The notes below the pieces were generated by a model. It did not search any database. It was not told the origin of the DNA and saw nothing but the letters and a program-made list of their open reading frames with translations. A stretch of 64,000 bases of DNA from Flavobacteriales bacterium (lineage in GTDB: Bacteria; Bacteroidota; Bacteroidia; Flavobacteriales_E; Vicingaceae). This document shows, in pieces, positions 29,468 through 38,936 of the stretch. Position numbers and translations under genes: made by a program. How positions within the stretch are numbered: position 1 is the first letter of the stretch; each line of letters begins with the position of its first letter. The stretch lies in contig JABWCF010000001.1 in assembly GCA_013359255.1 (NCBI GenBank), positions 124,001 through 188,000 on the forward strand. The letters are read 5' to 3'.

Positions 29468-29998
29468 ATGCCGTTTTTTAAAAAAACATTTATTTCCGAT
29501 GCCTTGTTGGTTCGTTTTATTCTTAAGGCTATAGCGGCTTACTTGCTATGGTTTTTTATATACGATTATCTATTGCTGCGAAACGGTTTTATGGATAAAT
29601 TCCTTATACAGCATTTGGTAAAATCTACGGCATTTGTTTTAGAAGTATTTGGGTATTCGGTGTATACCTATGCCGATGCAGTAGGAATAGATGGCACTCA
29701 TGGAGTATTGATAGGGGCTCCCTGCAATGGCATGGAACTGTTTGCCCTGTTTGCAGGGTTTATCATCATTTTTCCCGGAAAGGTAAAAGATAAATTTCTA
29801 TTTATTCCATTGGGTTTGCTGGCCATACACTTGTTAAATATTTTTCGATTAGTGGCGTTGGCATTGGTGGTACAATATAAGCCCGAGAGTTTAGAGTTTA
29901 ACCATAAATACACATTTACGGTGTTGGTATATGCCTTTATTTTTATTTTTTGGATGATTTGGGTAAACCGATTTGCACTGAAACATCAACAAAACTGA
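29468..29998 (+). CDS. Exosortase/archaeosortase family transpeptidase
   Basis: Polytopic inner-membrane cysteine protease-like enzyme, 176 residues. The catalytic triad positions are all visible: Cys86 in GAPCNGMELFALF, Arg127 in NIFRLVALAL and His146 in FNHKYTF, each set in a hydrophobic helix. These enzymes cleave C-terminal sorting tails (motif-TM-basic) and may attach the cargo to a glycolipid. It is the first gene of the EPS operon, 7 bp before a second small membrane gene, which fits known exosortase loci. The likely substrate in this window is the protein at 14691. Subfamily (XrtX or another Bacteroidota type) was not determined. Confidence 0.9.
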   Translation: MPFFKKTFISDALLVRFILKAIAAYLLWFFIYDYLLLRNGFMDKFLIQHLVKSTAFVLEVFGYSVYTYADAVGIDGTHGVLIGAPCNGMELFALFAGFIIIFPGKVKDKFLFIPLGLLAIHLLNIFRLVALALVVQYKPESLEFNHKYTFTVLVYAFIFIFWMIWVNRFALKHQQN

Positions 29999-30005
29999 AC
30001 CTGCA

Positions 30006-30494
30006 TTGGCAAAAAATATTTTTACCACTCTTTTTTTTCTGCTTATTTTCCTGATAGGCTATTTTAGGGAAGCGGTTTTTCTAGTGTTAAATACCGTAAT
30101 ACACAATTATCCTTTCCCGTATAATGCGGTATATTCAAAGCCTCCTAATTTTTTATATGAAATAAGCACTTCGCATTTACTTCTTTTAAAATGGGTGTTA
30201 ACAGGAGCTTTTTCTCTTTTGTTTATGTGTTTCACAATGGGGCTGATTCACCTATATTTTAAACAGAGAAAGTATAATAAATTGGTATTGTGGGTTTATG
30301 CTCTACTCCTTGTGGTTTCGGGTTTTATTACTTTACTGGGTTTAATTACCGGGCATTTTGAAGATGTTTATACCTTCAGTCGTTTTGTGGTGGGGTTGGC
30401 CCAGTCTCCATTAACCTCTTTGGTTTTATTTGTATTCATTTATTTTAAATCAAAAACAGAAAATACAGTAAACCCGTCCATACCAAATGAATAA
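30006..30494 (+). CDS. Small multi-pass membrane protein associated with the exosortase
   Basis: 162 residues with four to five predicted helices and no catalytic motif that I recognise. The start is TTG at 30006, 7 bp after the exosortase stop; the following residues begin a hydrophobic helix immediately, and no ATG lies in frame before it. Exosortase loci in Bacteroidota often carry a small membrane partner gene next to the transpeptidase (I recall XrtX- and XrtF-associated proteins), so a helper role is plausible. Function cannot be deduced from sequence. Confidence 0.75.
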   Translation: MAKNIFTTLFFLLIFLIGYFREAVFLVLNTVIHNYPFPYNAVYSKPPNFLYEISTSHLLLLKWVLTGAFSLLFMCFTMGLIHLYFKQRKYNKLVLWVYALLLVVSGFITLLGLITGHFEDVYTFSRFVVGLAQSPLTSLVLFVFIYFKSKTENTVNPSIPNE

Positions 30495-30526
30495 TATTAA
30501 ACTACTATTTTACAGATAATACCGGC

Positions 30527-31669
30527 ATGACTTACCCTACATTTCAGCAATGCACCCGAACCGTAATGGATAACTTGGCCGACCCCAATATTACATTCGA
30601 TGAAAATGGGGTTTGCAATTATTACTACGAGTATTTTGAAAAAGAAAAGAAGTATGTAAAAAAAGGGCAGGAGGGAATCGATTTTTTTAATAGTAAAATA
30701 GCTCAAATAAAGAAGGACGGAGCCAATAAAAAATACGATTGTATTTTAGGGTTAAGCGGAGGAGTAGATAGTTCGTATTTAGCGTACTTGGCTAAAAAAG
30801 AGGGATTGAGGCCGCTGGTAGTGCATTTCGATAACGGCTGGAACTCCGAATTAGCCGTTAAAAATATAGATAATATTGTAAAAATATTAGGATTTGATTT
30901 ATACACTTATGTTATCAATTGGGAAGAATTTAAAGACTTGCAGTTGGCTTATTTAAAAGCATCGGTTATAGACATTGAAGCAATTACAGACCATGCCATA
31001 GCGGCCACCTTATACCGTTTAGCTGCCGAAAATAAAATGAATTATTTTTTAAGCGGATACAATATTGTTACCGAAGGCATTTTGCCCAAGGCATGGGTGT
31101 TTAATAAACAAGATGCAGAAAATATCATTGACATTCAAAAACAATATGGAACGATTCCTCTCAACACTTTTCCTTTACTTACTATGGCTAAAAAGCGATT
31201 ATATCGTTTGGCCATGCAGGTAGAATCGGTTCAGTTGCTCAACTATTTAAACTATAATAAAGAGGAAGTAAAGGCTCTTTTGGCAAAAGAATTAAACTGG
31301 AAAGATTACGGAGGGAAACACTACGAATCGGTGTGGACACGTTTTTACCAAGGCTATATTTTGCCCGAAAAATTTAAGGTAGATAAAAGAAAAGCACATT
31401 TATCTACGTTGATTTGTTCGGAACAGATAAGCAGAGAAGAAGCCTTGGAAGAATTGAAAAAGCCTATTTATGATGCACAACAGTTGAAAGACGATAAAAA
31501 TTTTGTGCTGCGGAAATTAGACCTGAGTGAAGCAGAGTTTGAAAAATGCATGGCCTTACCACCCAGGTCGCATTTCGATTTTAAAACAGAAGAAAAATCA
31601 TATTTCGATAAATACCCTTTTTTAAAGCCATTCAGAGGAATTTACAATACCATTAAACCTAAAAAGTAA
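30527..31669 (+). CDS. N-acetyl sugar amidotransferase (WbpG/WbuX/PseA family)
   Basis: ATP-dependent PP-loop enzyme that converts an N-acetamido sugar to its acetamidino form. The PP-loop GLSGGVDSSYLAY is at about 74-86, followed by VVHFDNGWNSE and a SGYNIVTEG block typical of the WbuX family; length is 380. The N-terminal cysteine region reads CTRTVMDN and GVCNYY, so the paired cysteines seen in many relatives are partly missing. Nitrogen is normally delivered by a HisH-like glutaminase; none is encoded here. In this locus it may modify the nonulosonic acid or another sugar of the EPS. Confidence 0.88.
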   Translation: MTYPTFQQCTRTVMDNLADPNITFDENGVCNYYYEYFEKEKKYVKKGQEGIDFFNSKIAQIKKDGANKKYDCILGLSGGVDSSYLAYLAKKEGLRPLVVHFDNGWNSELAVKNIDNIVKILGFDLYTYVINWEEFKDLQLAYLKASVIDIEAITDHAIAATLYRLAAENKMNYFLSGYNIVTEGILPKAWVFNKQDAENIIDIQKQYGTIPLNTFPLLTMAKKRLYRLAMQVESVQLLNYLNYNKEEVKALLAKELNWKDYGGKHYESVWTRFYQGYILPEKFKVDKRKAHLSTLICSEQISREEALEELKKPIYDAQQLKDDKNFVLRKLDLSEAEFEKCMALPPRSHFDFKTEEKSYFDKYPFLKPFRGIYNTIKPKK

Positions 31670-31676
31670 TATCGGT

Positions 31677-32813
31677 TTGTTTCAATTTAAAAACAAAAAC
31701 ATTCTTATTCTTTCGCCCGAAGATTGGGGAACTAATCAACTATCGAAGCACTTGTACGCAAAGGAACTGAGTAAAAACAATACCGTTTATTTTTTGCATA
31801 CGGTACCTCATCCCGCACAAAATACATTGATAAAAAAAATACCATTAGCCCAAAATTTATACTTGTTACATACACAAATGATAGCACGTGGCATTTTTAA
31901 ACTCCCTGCATTTTTTGTAGATTTTCAGAATAAAAAAATCATTCAAGAGGTGTTAAAAACAATAGGTAAACCAATTGATGTAGTGTGGAGTTTCGATCAA
32001 TCGAAGTTCCAAAATTTAAAAGCATTTAATGCCGGCATACGCATTTTTCATCCGGTAGATTATATTCTTAAAGCAAAACCTTTTGTAAGCAGAATTGCTG
32101 ATAGTGCTCAGGTGGTATTGTCGGTATCAAACGAAATATTAAAAAGTATAGAAACCCAAACGCCCAAATATTTTTTGAACCATGGTGTAGATGAATTCTT
32201 TTTTAAAGAACCGAAAAATAGAGAAAGACCAGTCTTTATAAAGCAAAATAGTGTAAATGTGGGATATGTAGGTAATCTTCAAATGAAACTAATCGATTAC
32301 CCCTATCTGATAAAAACAGTAAAAGAAAACCCTGAGGTGCAATTTGTATTTATGGGTCCGTATACCCAATCGAATTTAGGCAGAATGAATTATGCAAATG
32401 AAATAAATGAATTGAAGAATCTCCCAAACACCTATTTTACGGGCGAGTTATTGAAAGAAGAACTGGTAGATATATTCCCCTTTATTGATGCTTTTTGGAT
32501 TTGTTATAATCAAAAAGAATATCCAATCGAAGTTTCAAACAGCCATAAAATATTGGAGTATTTAAGTACAGGAAAAACGGTAATTTCCAGTTTTTTTGCA
32601 TTATATCAAAACATATCAAACGATATAATGGTGCTGGCAAAAAACAACGAAATGTTTCCCGCACTACTTAAATCAACCATACAACAACTACCTCTTTACA
32701 ATGCTGCCGAAAAACAAGAACAAAGAATTAACTTCGCCAAAGAAAATACCTACGCAGAACAAATTAAACGAATAGAAAATATTTTGAACAATCTGAAAAT
32801 GACAACAACGTGA
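31677..32813 (+). CDS. GT-B glycosyltransferase
   Basis: 378 residues with a GT4/GT1-like two-domain layout. The C-terminal half holds VGYVGNLQMKLIDYPYL, FVFMGPYTQ and the ISNSHKILEYLSTGKTVISS-type sequence (here VSNSHKILEYLSTGK), which places the nucleotide-sugar site. The start is TTG at 31677, 7 bp after the amidotransferase stop, and the end overlaps the FkbM gene by 4 bp. Donor and acceptor are unknown; it should add one sugar to the repeat unit at the cytoplasmic face. Confidence 0.85.
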   Translation: MFQFKNKNILILSPEDWGTNQLSKHLYAKELSKNNTVYFLHTVPHPAQNTLIKKIPLAQNLYLLHTQMIARGIFKLPAFFVDFQNKKIIQEVLKTIGKPIDVVWSFDQSKFQNLKAFNAGIRIFHPVDYILKAKPFVSRIADSAQVVLSVSNEILKSIETQTPKYFLNHGVDEFFFKEPKNRERPVFIKQNSVNVGYVGNLQMKLIDYPYLIKTVKENPEVQFVFMGPYTQSNLGRMNYANEINELKNLPNTYFTGELLKEELVDIFPFIDAFWICYNQKEYPIEVSNSHKILEYLSTGKTVISSFFALYQNISNDIMVLAKNNEMFPALLKSTIQQLPLYNAAEKQEQRINFAKENTYAEQIKRIENILNNLKMTTT

Positions 32814-33709
32814 ACGAAAAAATACTAAGAATAATAGCATTAATTTTTAGGAAATCCCCTCATTTTAGAGGGAAATACAGGATAGGAAAATTCATTCAAA
32901 AACTGTTTATTAAAAAGAATAATTGGCAAAATCCTGAATTTTTTATTCAACTAAAAAATAAGTCGGAATTATTTATTGACATTCGTTCCAAAACGCACAG
33001 CATCCCTTTTTGGACAGGAATGCGTGATGATGAAATAATTAACCAAATAATAAAAAACCTCACCCCAAACAGTATTGTACTTGATGTAGGAGCGAATATC
33101 GGATATTACACCATACCTATTGCAAAAAAAATATCGACATTAAACGGTAGCGTTCATGCCTTTGAACCCGTTAAAGAGAATTTTTTTAGTTTACGGAAAG
33201 CTGTTGAAAGAAATAGAGTAGAGAAAAATGTAGTACTCAATCAATTTGCACTTGGCGATTATAACGGCAGCATTGAAATTGTAAAAACAGAGCAAGGAAA
33301 ATCCAGTAATGCCGTACTTTCTTTTAACGATGAGCAATACGAAAAAGGCCTCTCAAAAGAAACCATTGAAATAAAAATGCTCGATGATTATATGAATCAA
33401 ATAAATCGCTGCGATTTTATAAAAGTAGATATTGAGGGAGCTGAATATTTTCTGATAAAAGGAGGAACAAAATTTATCGAAAAATTTAAACCCGTAATAT
33501 ACGGAGAGTTTAATGCATTCTTTCTTAGAAAATTCGGATTTACACTTTTAGATATTTGGAAAATACTTGCCCCAATTGGTTACGAAGCCTATGTAGAAGA
33601 CCGCATAAAAAAAGGGAAATTTATTAAAACAGAGGTAAAAGAAAATTTAATAGATGTGCTATTTCTTCCAGCAGAAGAAAAGGCAACAAAAAAATGGATA
33701 ACCCACTAA
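32810..33709 (+). CDS. FkbM-family methyltransferase
   Basis: SAM-dependent methyltransferase of 299 residues. Motif I is VLDVGANIGYYT near 91-102, followed by an acidic position in HAFEPVKEN and the conserved FIKVDIEGAEYFLIKGG block near 203. FkbM proteins usually O-methylate sugars. The start is GTG at 32810, overlapping the glycosyltransferase stop in a GTGA arrangement, which implies coupled translation. It probably methylates a residue of the polysaccharide, either on the lipid carrier or as a cap. Confidence 0.88.
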   Translation: MNEKILRIIALIFRKSPHFRGKYRIGKFIQKLFIKKNNWQNPEFFIQLKNKSELFIDIRSKTHSIPFWTGMRDDEIINQIIKNLTPNSIVLDVGANIGYYTIPIAKKISTLNGSVHAFEPVKENFFSLRKAVERNRVEKNVVLNQFALGDYNGSIEIVKTEQGKSSNAVLSFNDEQYEKGLSKETIEIKMLDDYMNQINRCDFIKVDIEGAEYFLIKGGTKFIEKFKPVIYGEFNAFFLRKFGFTLLDIWKILAPIGYEAYVEDRIKKGKFIKTEVKENLIDVLFLPAEEKATKKWITH

Positions 33710-33722
33710 TTACGTTTTACCC

Positions 33723-34667
33723 ATGTCATTCCTCGATAAAGTAAAAAACAAGATACAGTTTATTAATAAAAATCGATTCATAAAGAAGTATAATGGCACT
33801 TTATTTTTCGATACAAAAAATGCCATTCTAATAAGTGGAATGCCTCGCGGAGGCTCTACCTGGTTTGCCGAATTGCTGAATACCGATAAAAAATCGGCAT
33901 TGATATGGGAGCCTTTGCACCTCGATTTTTATCCGCCAATTAAAAAATTAAATTTCAAATGGAGGCAGTATATTCCCCAAAATAATACCGATGAAAAAAT
34001 TTTAGAAGAGTTTAAAAAGATAGTAACAGGCAATTCTCTTACCCGAGGTATTTTACAAAGAACCACCATAAAACAATTAAAAAGTGCCGATTATTTAATT
34101 ATAAAATTTTGCAGAGCAAACCGTTTGCTCCCCTGGCTTACCCAACATTTTGAGTTTAAGAAAACCATACACCTTTTACGCCATCCTTGTGCCGTGGTAG
34201 CTTCGCAAATGAGATTCGGAGCATGGAACGATGTAGAAGCGTATTTTACCGAGGAAGAATTAAAACCCGATGGTTTTATAGAAAACTTTTACACTATATT
34301 AAAATCCATACGTACAAAGGAAGAAAAGCTGGCCGCCATTTGGTGCCTCGATAATATTATACCGCTTACACAAAACCACCATAACCAATGGGTCTCTATT
34401 ACCTACGAAAATTTACTATTGTATCCTGAAAAAACTTTTGAACGCATAGGGCTTCCGTTTACCGAGGCCATTCAACAAAAGTTTTACATGCCTAGCACCA
34501 CTACTAAAAAAGGTTCTCCCGTTAGCACCAAAGAGAGTGCGTTAAAACAACTGGCTTATTGGAAGCAAACGCTAACCGAACCGCAAAAAAAAGCCATTTT
34601 AAATGTGGTGCAAAAATTCGGAATTACTATTTACAATGCCGAAATTTATCCCACAGTTGATTACTAA
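33723..34667 (+). CDS. Sulfotransferase family protein
   Basis: 314 residues. The 5'-phosphosulfate-binding loop is clear: ILISGMPRGGSTWFAELLN at about 36-54, and a 3'-phosphate-binding region is suggested by LLRHPCAVVASQMRF near 155. It would transfer sulfate from PAPS to a sugar hydroxyl or amine. It lies 13 bp after FkbM and 2 bp before a GT2 gene in the EPS operon. A sulfated surface polysaccharide is therefore likely. PAPS-synthesis genes are not in this window. Confidence 0.88.
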   Translation: MSFLDKVKNKIQFINKNRFIKKYNGTLFFDTKNAILISGMPRGGSTWFAELLNTDKKSALIWEPLHLDFYPPIKKLNFKWRQYIPQNNTDEKILEEFKKIVTGNSLTRGILQRTTIKQLKSADYLIIKFCRANRLLPWLTQHFEFKKTIHLLRHPCAVVASQMRFGAWNDVEAYFTEEELKPDGFIENFYTILKSIRTKEEKLAAIWCLDNIIPLTQNHHNQWVSITYENLLLYPEKTFERIGLPFTEAIQQKFYMPSTTTKKGSPVSTKESALKQLAYWKQTLTEPQKKAILNVVQKFGITIYNAEIYPTVDY

Positions 34668-34669
34668 AA

Positions 34670-35581
34670 ATGGAAAAACCCCTTATAAGCATCGTAATTC
34701 CTACAATAAATCGGTACGGTGATTTACAAAACACCTTGAACGATTTGCAAAAACAATCGGTTCGTGAATATGAGGTGTTGATTATTGACCAAACCGATGA
34801 AAAAGATTTCTGTTCCATTCATTTTCCCCAAACCAAACACTTGCATAAAACATTCAAATCAGCATCTAAAGCCCGAAATATTGGTTTGTTGGAAGCACAG
34901 GCTCCCATCGTGCTGTTTTTAGATGATGATGTAATTATAGAAACTCCCTATTTTTTAAAAAATCATATTCGCCATTACGAAGATATGAGCGTTTCAGGAG
35001 TTTCCGGGGCCATTCTGAACACCGATAGAAAGTGGAACACCCATTTACCCCAAAGAGCTTCGCACCCCTATTTAGGCTGGATATACACCCCCAGAAACTA
35101 CCACAAACCCTTGCGTATTTCTGATGGAGGGGCCGGAAACCTCTCGGTACGAAAAGAATGGGCCATAGGGGTGGGCGGTATGGACGAACACTACGAAAAA
35201 GGAGCCTATCGTGAAGAGTCTGATTTCTGTATTCGCTTTACCAACAAGTACGGAAAGTTAATTTACGACCCCGAAGCAGTACTTATACACATTGGCAACC
35301 CTAAAGGAGGTATTCGCTCGTGGAAAACCGGACAAGGTATTATACACGCCCCGCATCACATGTTCGGAGCTTGGTATTTTATGTTTAGAAATTTGCCTTG
35401 GTTTGTATGGCCGGAGTATTCTTGGCTAACTGTTCGAAGATTCATTCTACACAAAAAACTACTGAAAAATTTTTATCTTTTCCCTAAAGCTATTTATTGG
35501 TTTGGATTAAACTTTTTAAAGGCGATGTGTAAAAGTATTAATAAACCACTTTTTATTTCTACGATTACTCACAAACAATAA
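34670..35581 (+). CDS. Family 2 glycosyltransferase
   Basis: 303-residue inverting GT-A enzyme. It begins with the canonical ISIVIPTINRYGDLQNTL, has the DQTDEKD region, and the metal-binding DxD equivalent is FLDDDVII near 83. GGMDEHYEKGAYREESDF near 165-185 matches the acceptor/catalytic ED(F) site of GT2 enzymes. It belongs to the EPS operon; sugar specificity is not known. Confidence 0.92.
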   Translation: MEKPLISIVIPTINRYGDLQNTLNDLQKQSVREYEVLIIDQTDEKDFCSIHFPQTKHLHKTFKSASKARNIGLLEAQAPIVLFLDDDVIIETPYFLKNHIRHYEDMSVSGVSGAILNTDRKWNTHLPQRASHPYLGWIYTPRNYHKPLRISDGGAGNLSVRKEWAIGVGGMDEHYEKGAYREESDFCIRFTNKYGKLIYDPEAVLIHIGNPKGGIRSWKTGQGIIHAPHHMFGAWYFMFRNLPWFVWPEYSWLTVRRFILHKKLLKNFYLFPKAIYWFGLNFLKAMCKSINKPLFISTITHKQ

Positions 35582-35628
35582 TTTGCCTGTATTGTAAGTG
35601 TTTTATTGTATTTTTGAGGTTCACACAA

Positions 35629-36954
35629 ATGAAATTAAATCTATACTATATTTTTAATCGCTCACTTCTATTTTCTCTAGTTTGGATAATAATTGATGGC
35701 GTTTTTCGAAAATGGGTTTTTCCCCAATGGAGTACACCCATCTTTACCATTAAATACATATTGTTCGGACTCTTATATGGAGTATTTTTTTTTCATACTC
35801 ATTTTTTTGTTCCGCGTATTAAATATTTCTATCAGGTAGTTATAGCCATTCTAATAGCATGGTGCACGCTTTACCTTTTTTATTCAGTTTTTCCAACTTC
35901 TCTATTGGTTAAAGTTTTTGGCATTATTAATTATTTGTTTTTTATACCTCTTACTCTAGTAGTGCCGTATTATTTCAACTCTCTAGGCAGAATAGAAGCA
36001 CTTATTAAATTCTTAGCATATATCTCCATTCCCATCTTTATTATTGGAATAGTACAATACTTTTTACCCACCGACCATATTCTAAACTATTTACCTAACG
36101 AAGATCAAAAAATTAATAAGGTAGCCGAATTTACACGTTCCTTATCTATTTTTAGTTTCGTAAAAATTTATAATGTGTACCTTCTTTTTATTATATCAAC
36201 CTTTACTTCTTACATATTCTATTTAATCAATGCCGGCCGAAACAGTTGGTTTTATGTAACATTGCTCGTTTTTGCTATATTAAATATGTTTATGACAGGC
36301 TCCCGGCTTCCTCTCTTTGTTTCGTTGGCATTTATTGTAATCATTTGTACCTTCATATTTTTTCAAATAAAAGCTATGAGAAAAAGTATTTTAGTTACTG
36401 CAATTGTTGGATTATGTTTATCGTCTCTATTATATAATTACTCAAACACCATGAAAACAGCAGTAGATGCTTTTTTTAAACGAATTGAATTTGTGGAAGC
36501 CGTTGCAGAAAAAGGAATAAAAAATTATAGTGCCAAAAGTCGTTTATTAGACCGTGTTACTATATTCAAATATTCCGAACAAGCCGGATTGTTGGGTTTT
36601 GGAATAGGTACCACTTACCAAGGAACAGGTTCGGTTTTAGTAAATCATCGAACAGATGTGCCTTTTGAAGAGGAAGGCGAACGTGTAGTGCTGGAGATAG
36701 GAGTGATAGGAGGGGTTATTTTACTACTTCTACGTTTTTTTATTTTGATATATTCACTCAATGTATTGTTAAAAATAAAAGATATACAATTTGCTCTCTT
36801 GATTATTCCGTTTGTAATTTATCTTATTCCATCTGTATTATTTTTAGGAAATAATACATTTAATTATTTCGATGGATACTCTTATTGGTTTTCATTTGCT
36901 ATGATAATTGCAATTGCTAATATTTATCAAAGCAAAAATTTGCAAGGAGTATGA
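35629..36954 (+). CDS. Wzy/O-antigen ligase-like membrane protein
   Basis: 441 residues with about ten to twelve hydrophobic helices and one large external loop (about 285-350), which includes SRLLDRVTIFKYSEQAGLLG and the FGIGTTYQGTG block typical of Wzy/WaaL proteins. It would polymerise repeat units or ligate polymer at the periplasmic side. A TTG at 35614 is in frame, but ATG 35629 gives a normal N-terminus (MKLNLYYIFNR) and is preferred. The stop overlaps the next gene by 4 bp (ATGA). Confidence 0.82.
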   Translation: MKLNLYYIFNRSLLFSLVWIIIDGVFRKWVFPQWSTPIFTIKYILFGLLYGVFFFHTHFFVPRIKYFYQVVIAILIAWCTLYLFYSVFPTSLLVKVFGIINYLFFIPLTLVVPYYFNSLGRIEALIKFLAYISIPIFIIGIVQYFLPTDHILNYLPNEDQKINKVAEFTRSLSIFSFVKIYNVYLLFIISTFTSYIFYLINAGRNSWFYVTLLVFAILNMFMTGSRLPLFVSLAFIVIICTFIFFQIKAMRKSILVTAIVGLCLSSLLYNYSNTMKTAVDAFFKRIEFVEAVAEKGIKNYSAKSRLLDRVTIFKYSEQAGLLGFGIGTTYQGTGSVLVNHRTDVPFEEEGERVVLEIGVIGGVILLLLRFFILIYSLNVLLKIKDIQFALLIIPFVIYLIPSVLFLGNNTFNYFDGYSYWFSFAMIIAIANIYQSKNLQGV

Positions 36955-37928
36955 AAATTTTATACATACACCGATCGAAAAAGTTTGGCGGACAAAGTTT
37001 TGAAATGCTCTTTTCATCAATAAGGATGAGCCTTATAGATTGCGAAACCGAAATCTTTTACGATAAAACGTATCCCACTTTTTTGCAAAACATTCTAGCC
37101 ATTCGAAAAATAAAATGCGATGTAATACATATTACAGGAGGAGTTGGTTATTATGCTTTTTTTTTACCAACTCGAAAAACTATTTTAACCTTTCATGATA
37201 CGAATCATTACGAGTTTGATTTGAAAGGAATAAAAAAGTGGTTGTATGGATTGCTTATATACAAATTGCCATCTATGAGTGTGCGTTGTGTAACCACCGT
37301 ATCGGAACACACAAAAAAAAATCTAATTCGCTTTTTTGGAATGAGTAATTCTAAAATTAAAGTAATATCCAATTGCTATCCTCCCTCTTTCAAATTTTCG
37401 CCTAAAGAGTCTTTATCCGATACACCAAGGATTTTACATATTGGAACAAAACCCAATAAAAACATTTTAAGCCTCATTAAAGCAATAAAGGGGTTACCCG
37501 TTGAACTTACAATAATTGGTAAATTGAATTCACAAATAGAGATGTTATTGGTAACAAATAGTGTGAAATACATAAATAAGTATAATCTAACATCTGAAGA
37601 AATTTATAACGAGTATTTAAATTGCGATTTTGTTTCATTCATATCATTGCACGAAGGGTTTGGGCTTCCCATTATAGAAGCAAATGCTATTGGAAGACCT
37701 ATTATAACATCGAATATCTCATCCATGCCTGAGATTGCTGGAGATTCAGCTATACTTGTAAATCCAACAGATGTCGAGGAAATAAATAAAAGTATTTGCA
37801 ATTTAATAAATAATAAATCTCTTAGAAAATTATTAGTAGAAAACGGCAGAATGAATGCTCAGAATTATACCCCTAAAAAAATTTCAGGATTATATAAAAA
37901 AGTGTACAGTGAACTATTAAATAATTAG
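36951..37928 (+). CDS. Family 4-type glycosyltransferase
   Basis: 325 residues, retaining GT-B enzyme. The nucleotide-sugar-binding C-terminal domain has RILHIGTKPNKNI, ELTIIGKL and SLHEGFGLPIIEANAIGRPIITSNISSMPEI (quoted in parts: EGFGLPIIEANA and TSNISSMPEIAG), including the conserved Glu pair. It overlaps the Wzy-like gene by 4 bp. It adds a sugar in EPS repeat-unit assembly; the donor is not determinable. Confidence 0.92.
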   Translation: MKILYIHRSKKFGGQSFEMLFSSIRMSLIDCETEIFYDKTYPTFLQNILAIRKIKCDVIHITGGVGYYAFFLPTRKTILTFHDTNHYEFDLKGIKKWLYGLLIYKLPSMSVRCVTTVSEHTKKNLIRFFGMSNSKIKVISNCYPPSFKFSPKESLSDTPRILHIGTKPNKNILSLIKAIKGLPVELTIIGKLNSQIEMLLVTNSVKYINKYNLTSEEIYNEYLNCDFVSFISLHEGFGLPIIEANAIGRPIITSNISSMPEIAGDSAILVNPTDVEEINKSICNLINNKSLRKLLVENGRMNAQNYTPKKISGLYKKVYSELLNN

Positions 37929-37930
37929 CT

Positions 37931-38935
37931 ATGAGCGAAAAATTTATTTTTAAAATTATAACAAAAAATAGTAACGAAAGCACATTTAACATTATGTTAG
38001 AAAATGCCGCTAAAATTCATAATAGAATGCCAGATTCTGTGGAATGGCTTAAATGGAAATATTTTGATAGCCCTTTTGGAGAGTGTATTACTGTAATTGC
38101 TTTAAGTAGCCAAAACGAGTTTGCAGGAGAGTTTTCTTTCGGATTAAATGAATTTATAGATAATGGAAAAACGATTAAGGTAATTTATGCCTACCAAACG
38201 ATGGTTCACCCGAATTTTCAAAAAAAAGGTCTGTTTAAAGCTCTTGCCAATCAAATTATTACTATTGCCAAGAATCAAGGAGTTTCTTGTATGCTTTATT
38301 TTCCTAATACAAACAGTTTACAACCTGCATTAAAATTTGGGTTTAAAAAACTAAATCATCTTAAATATTATGTAACAATTGGAAGGATTGATGTTTTTTT
38401 GAAACAGTTTAACCTTAAATCCCTTCGAGCAAGTTTTGTAGTTGATAAAATTACTGAGTTTAAAAACGAAACACTTTCTGCTTTCGAAATGAATGCTAAA
38501 CAAATTATGAGTTACCCTTCCAAAAAGAATATTTTATATCCTAAGCGAACTTACGAATTTTTGAAATGGCGATATTTTACTTTTCCTATGCATGCTTATG
38601 AAATAATTACAATTAGTTTAGGCTGGGCAATAGTACGCGTTGGAAAAAGAAGTGGTTTTACTGAAGCACAAATAATGGAAGTCTTTCCAACGAAAGGCTT
38701 TTCAAGAAAATTTATTGGTGGTATTACAAAGGAAATTAGAAAAAAATTACGAGTTGGATTAATCGTTTACAATATGTCAGAAACACATCCTTTAAAAAAA
38801 CAGATGCTTTTTTCAGGTTACTTTTCTTTATCTCATAATTTGAATTTTTGTGTATTTCCAATCAATGAAACGGGAAAAAGGTATCTACAAAAAGAAAATT
38901 GGATTATAACCGCAACTGAATTTCACAGGTATTAG
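37931..38935 (+). CDS. GNAT-family N-acetyltransferase
   Basis: 334 residues. A GNAT acetyl-CoA fold is recognisable at about 60-140: TMVHPNFQKKGLFKALANQ matches the V-x-P-x-x-[R/Q]-x-x-G loop binding the cofactor pyrophosphate, and CMLYFPNTNSLQPALKFGF corresponds to strand and helix 4. The remaining C-terminal half may be a second, degenerate GNAT repeat, as in proteins acting on sugars or peptidoglycan precursors. It is 2 bp from both neighbours. It probably acylates an amino sugar of the EPS. Confidence 0.82.
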   Translation: MSEKFIFKIITKNSNESTFNIMLENAAKIHNRMPDSVEWLKWKYFDSPFGECITVIALSSQNEFAGEFSFGLNEFIDNGKTIKVIYAYQTMVHPNFQKKGLFKALANQIITIAKNQGVSCMLYFPNTNSLQPALKFGFKKLNHLKYYVTIGRIDVFLKQFNLKSLRASFVVDKITEFKNETLSAFEMNAKQIMSYPSKKNILYPKRTYEFLKWRYFTFPMHAYEIITISLGWAIVRVGKRSGFTEAQIMEVFPTKGFSRKFIGGITKEIRKKLRVGLIVYNMSETHPLKKQMLFSGYFSLSHNLNFCVFPINETGKRYLQKENWIITATEFHRY

Positions 38936-38936
38936 C

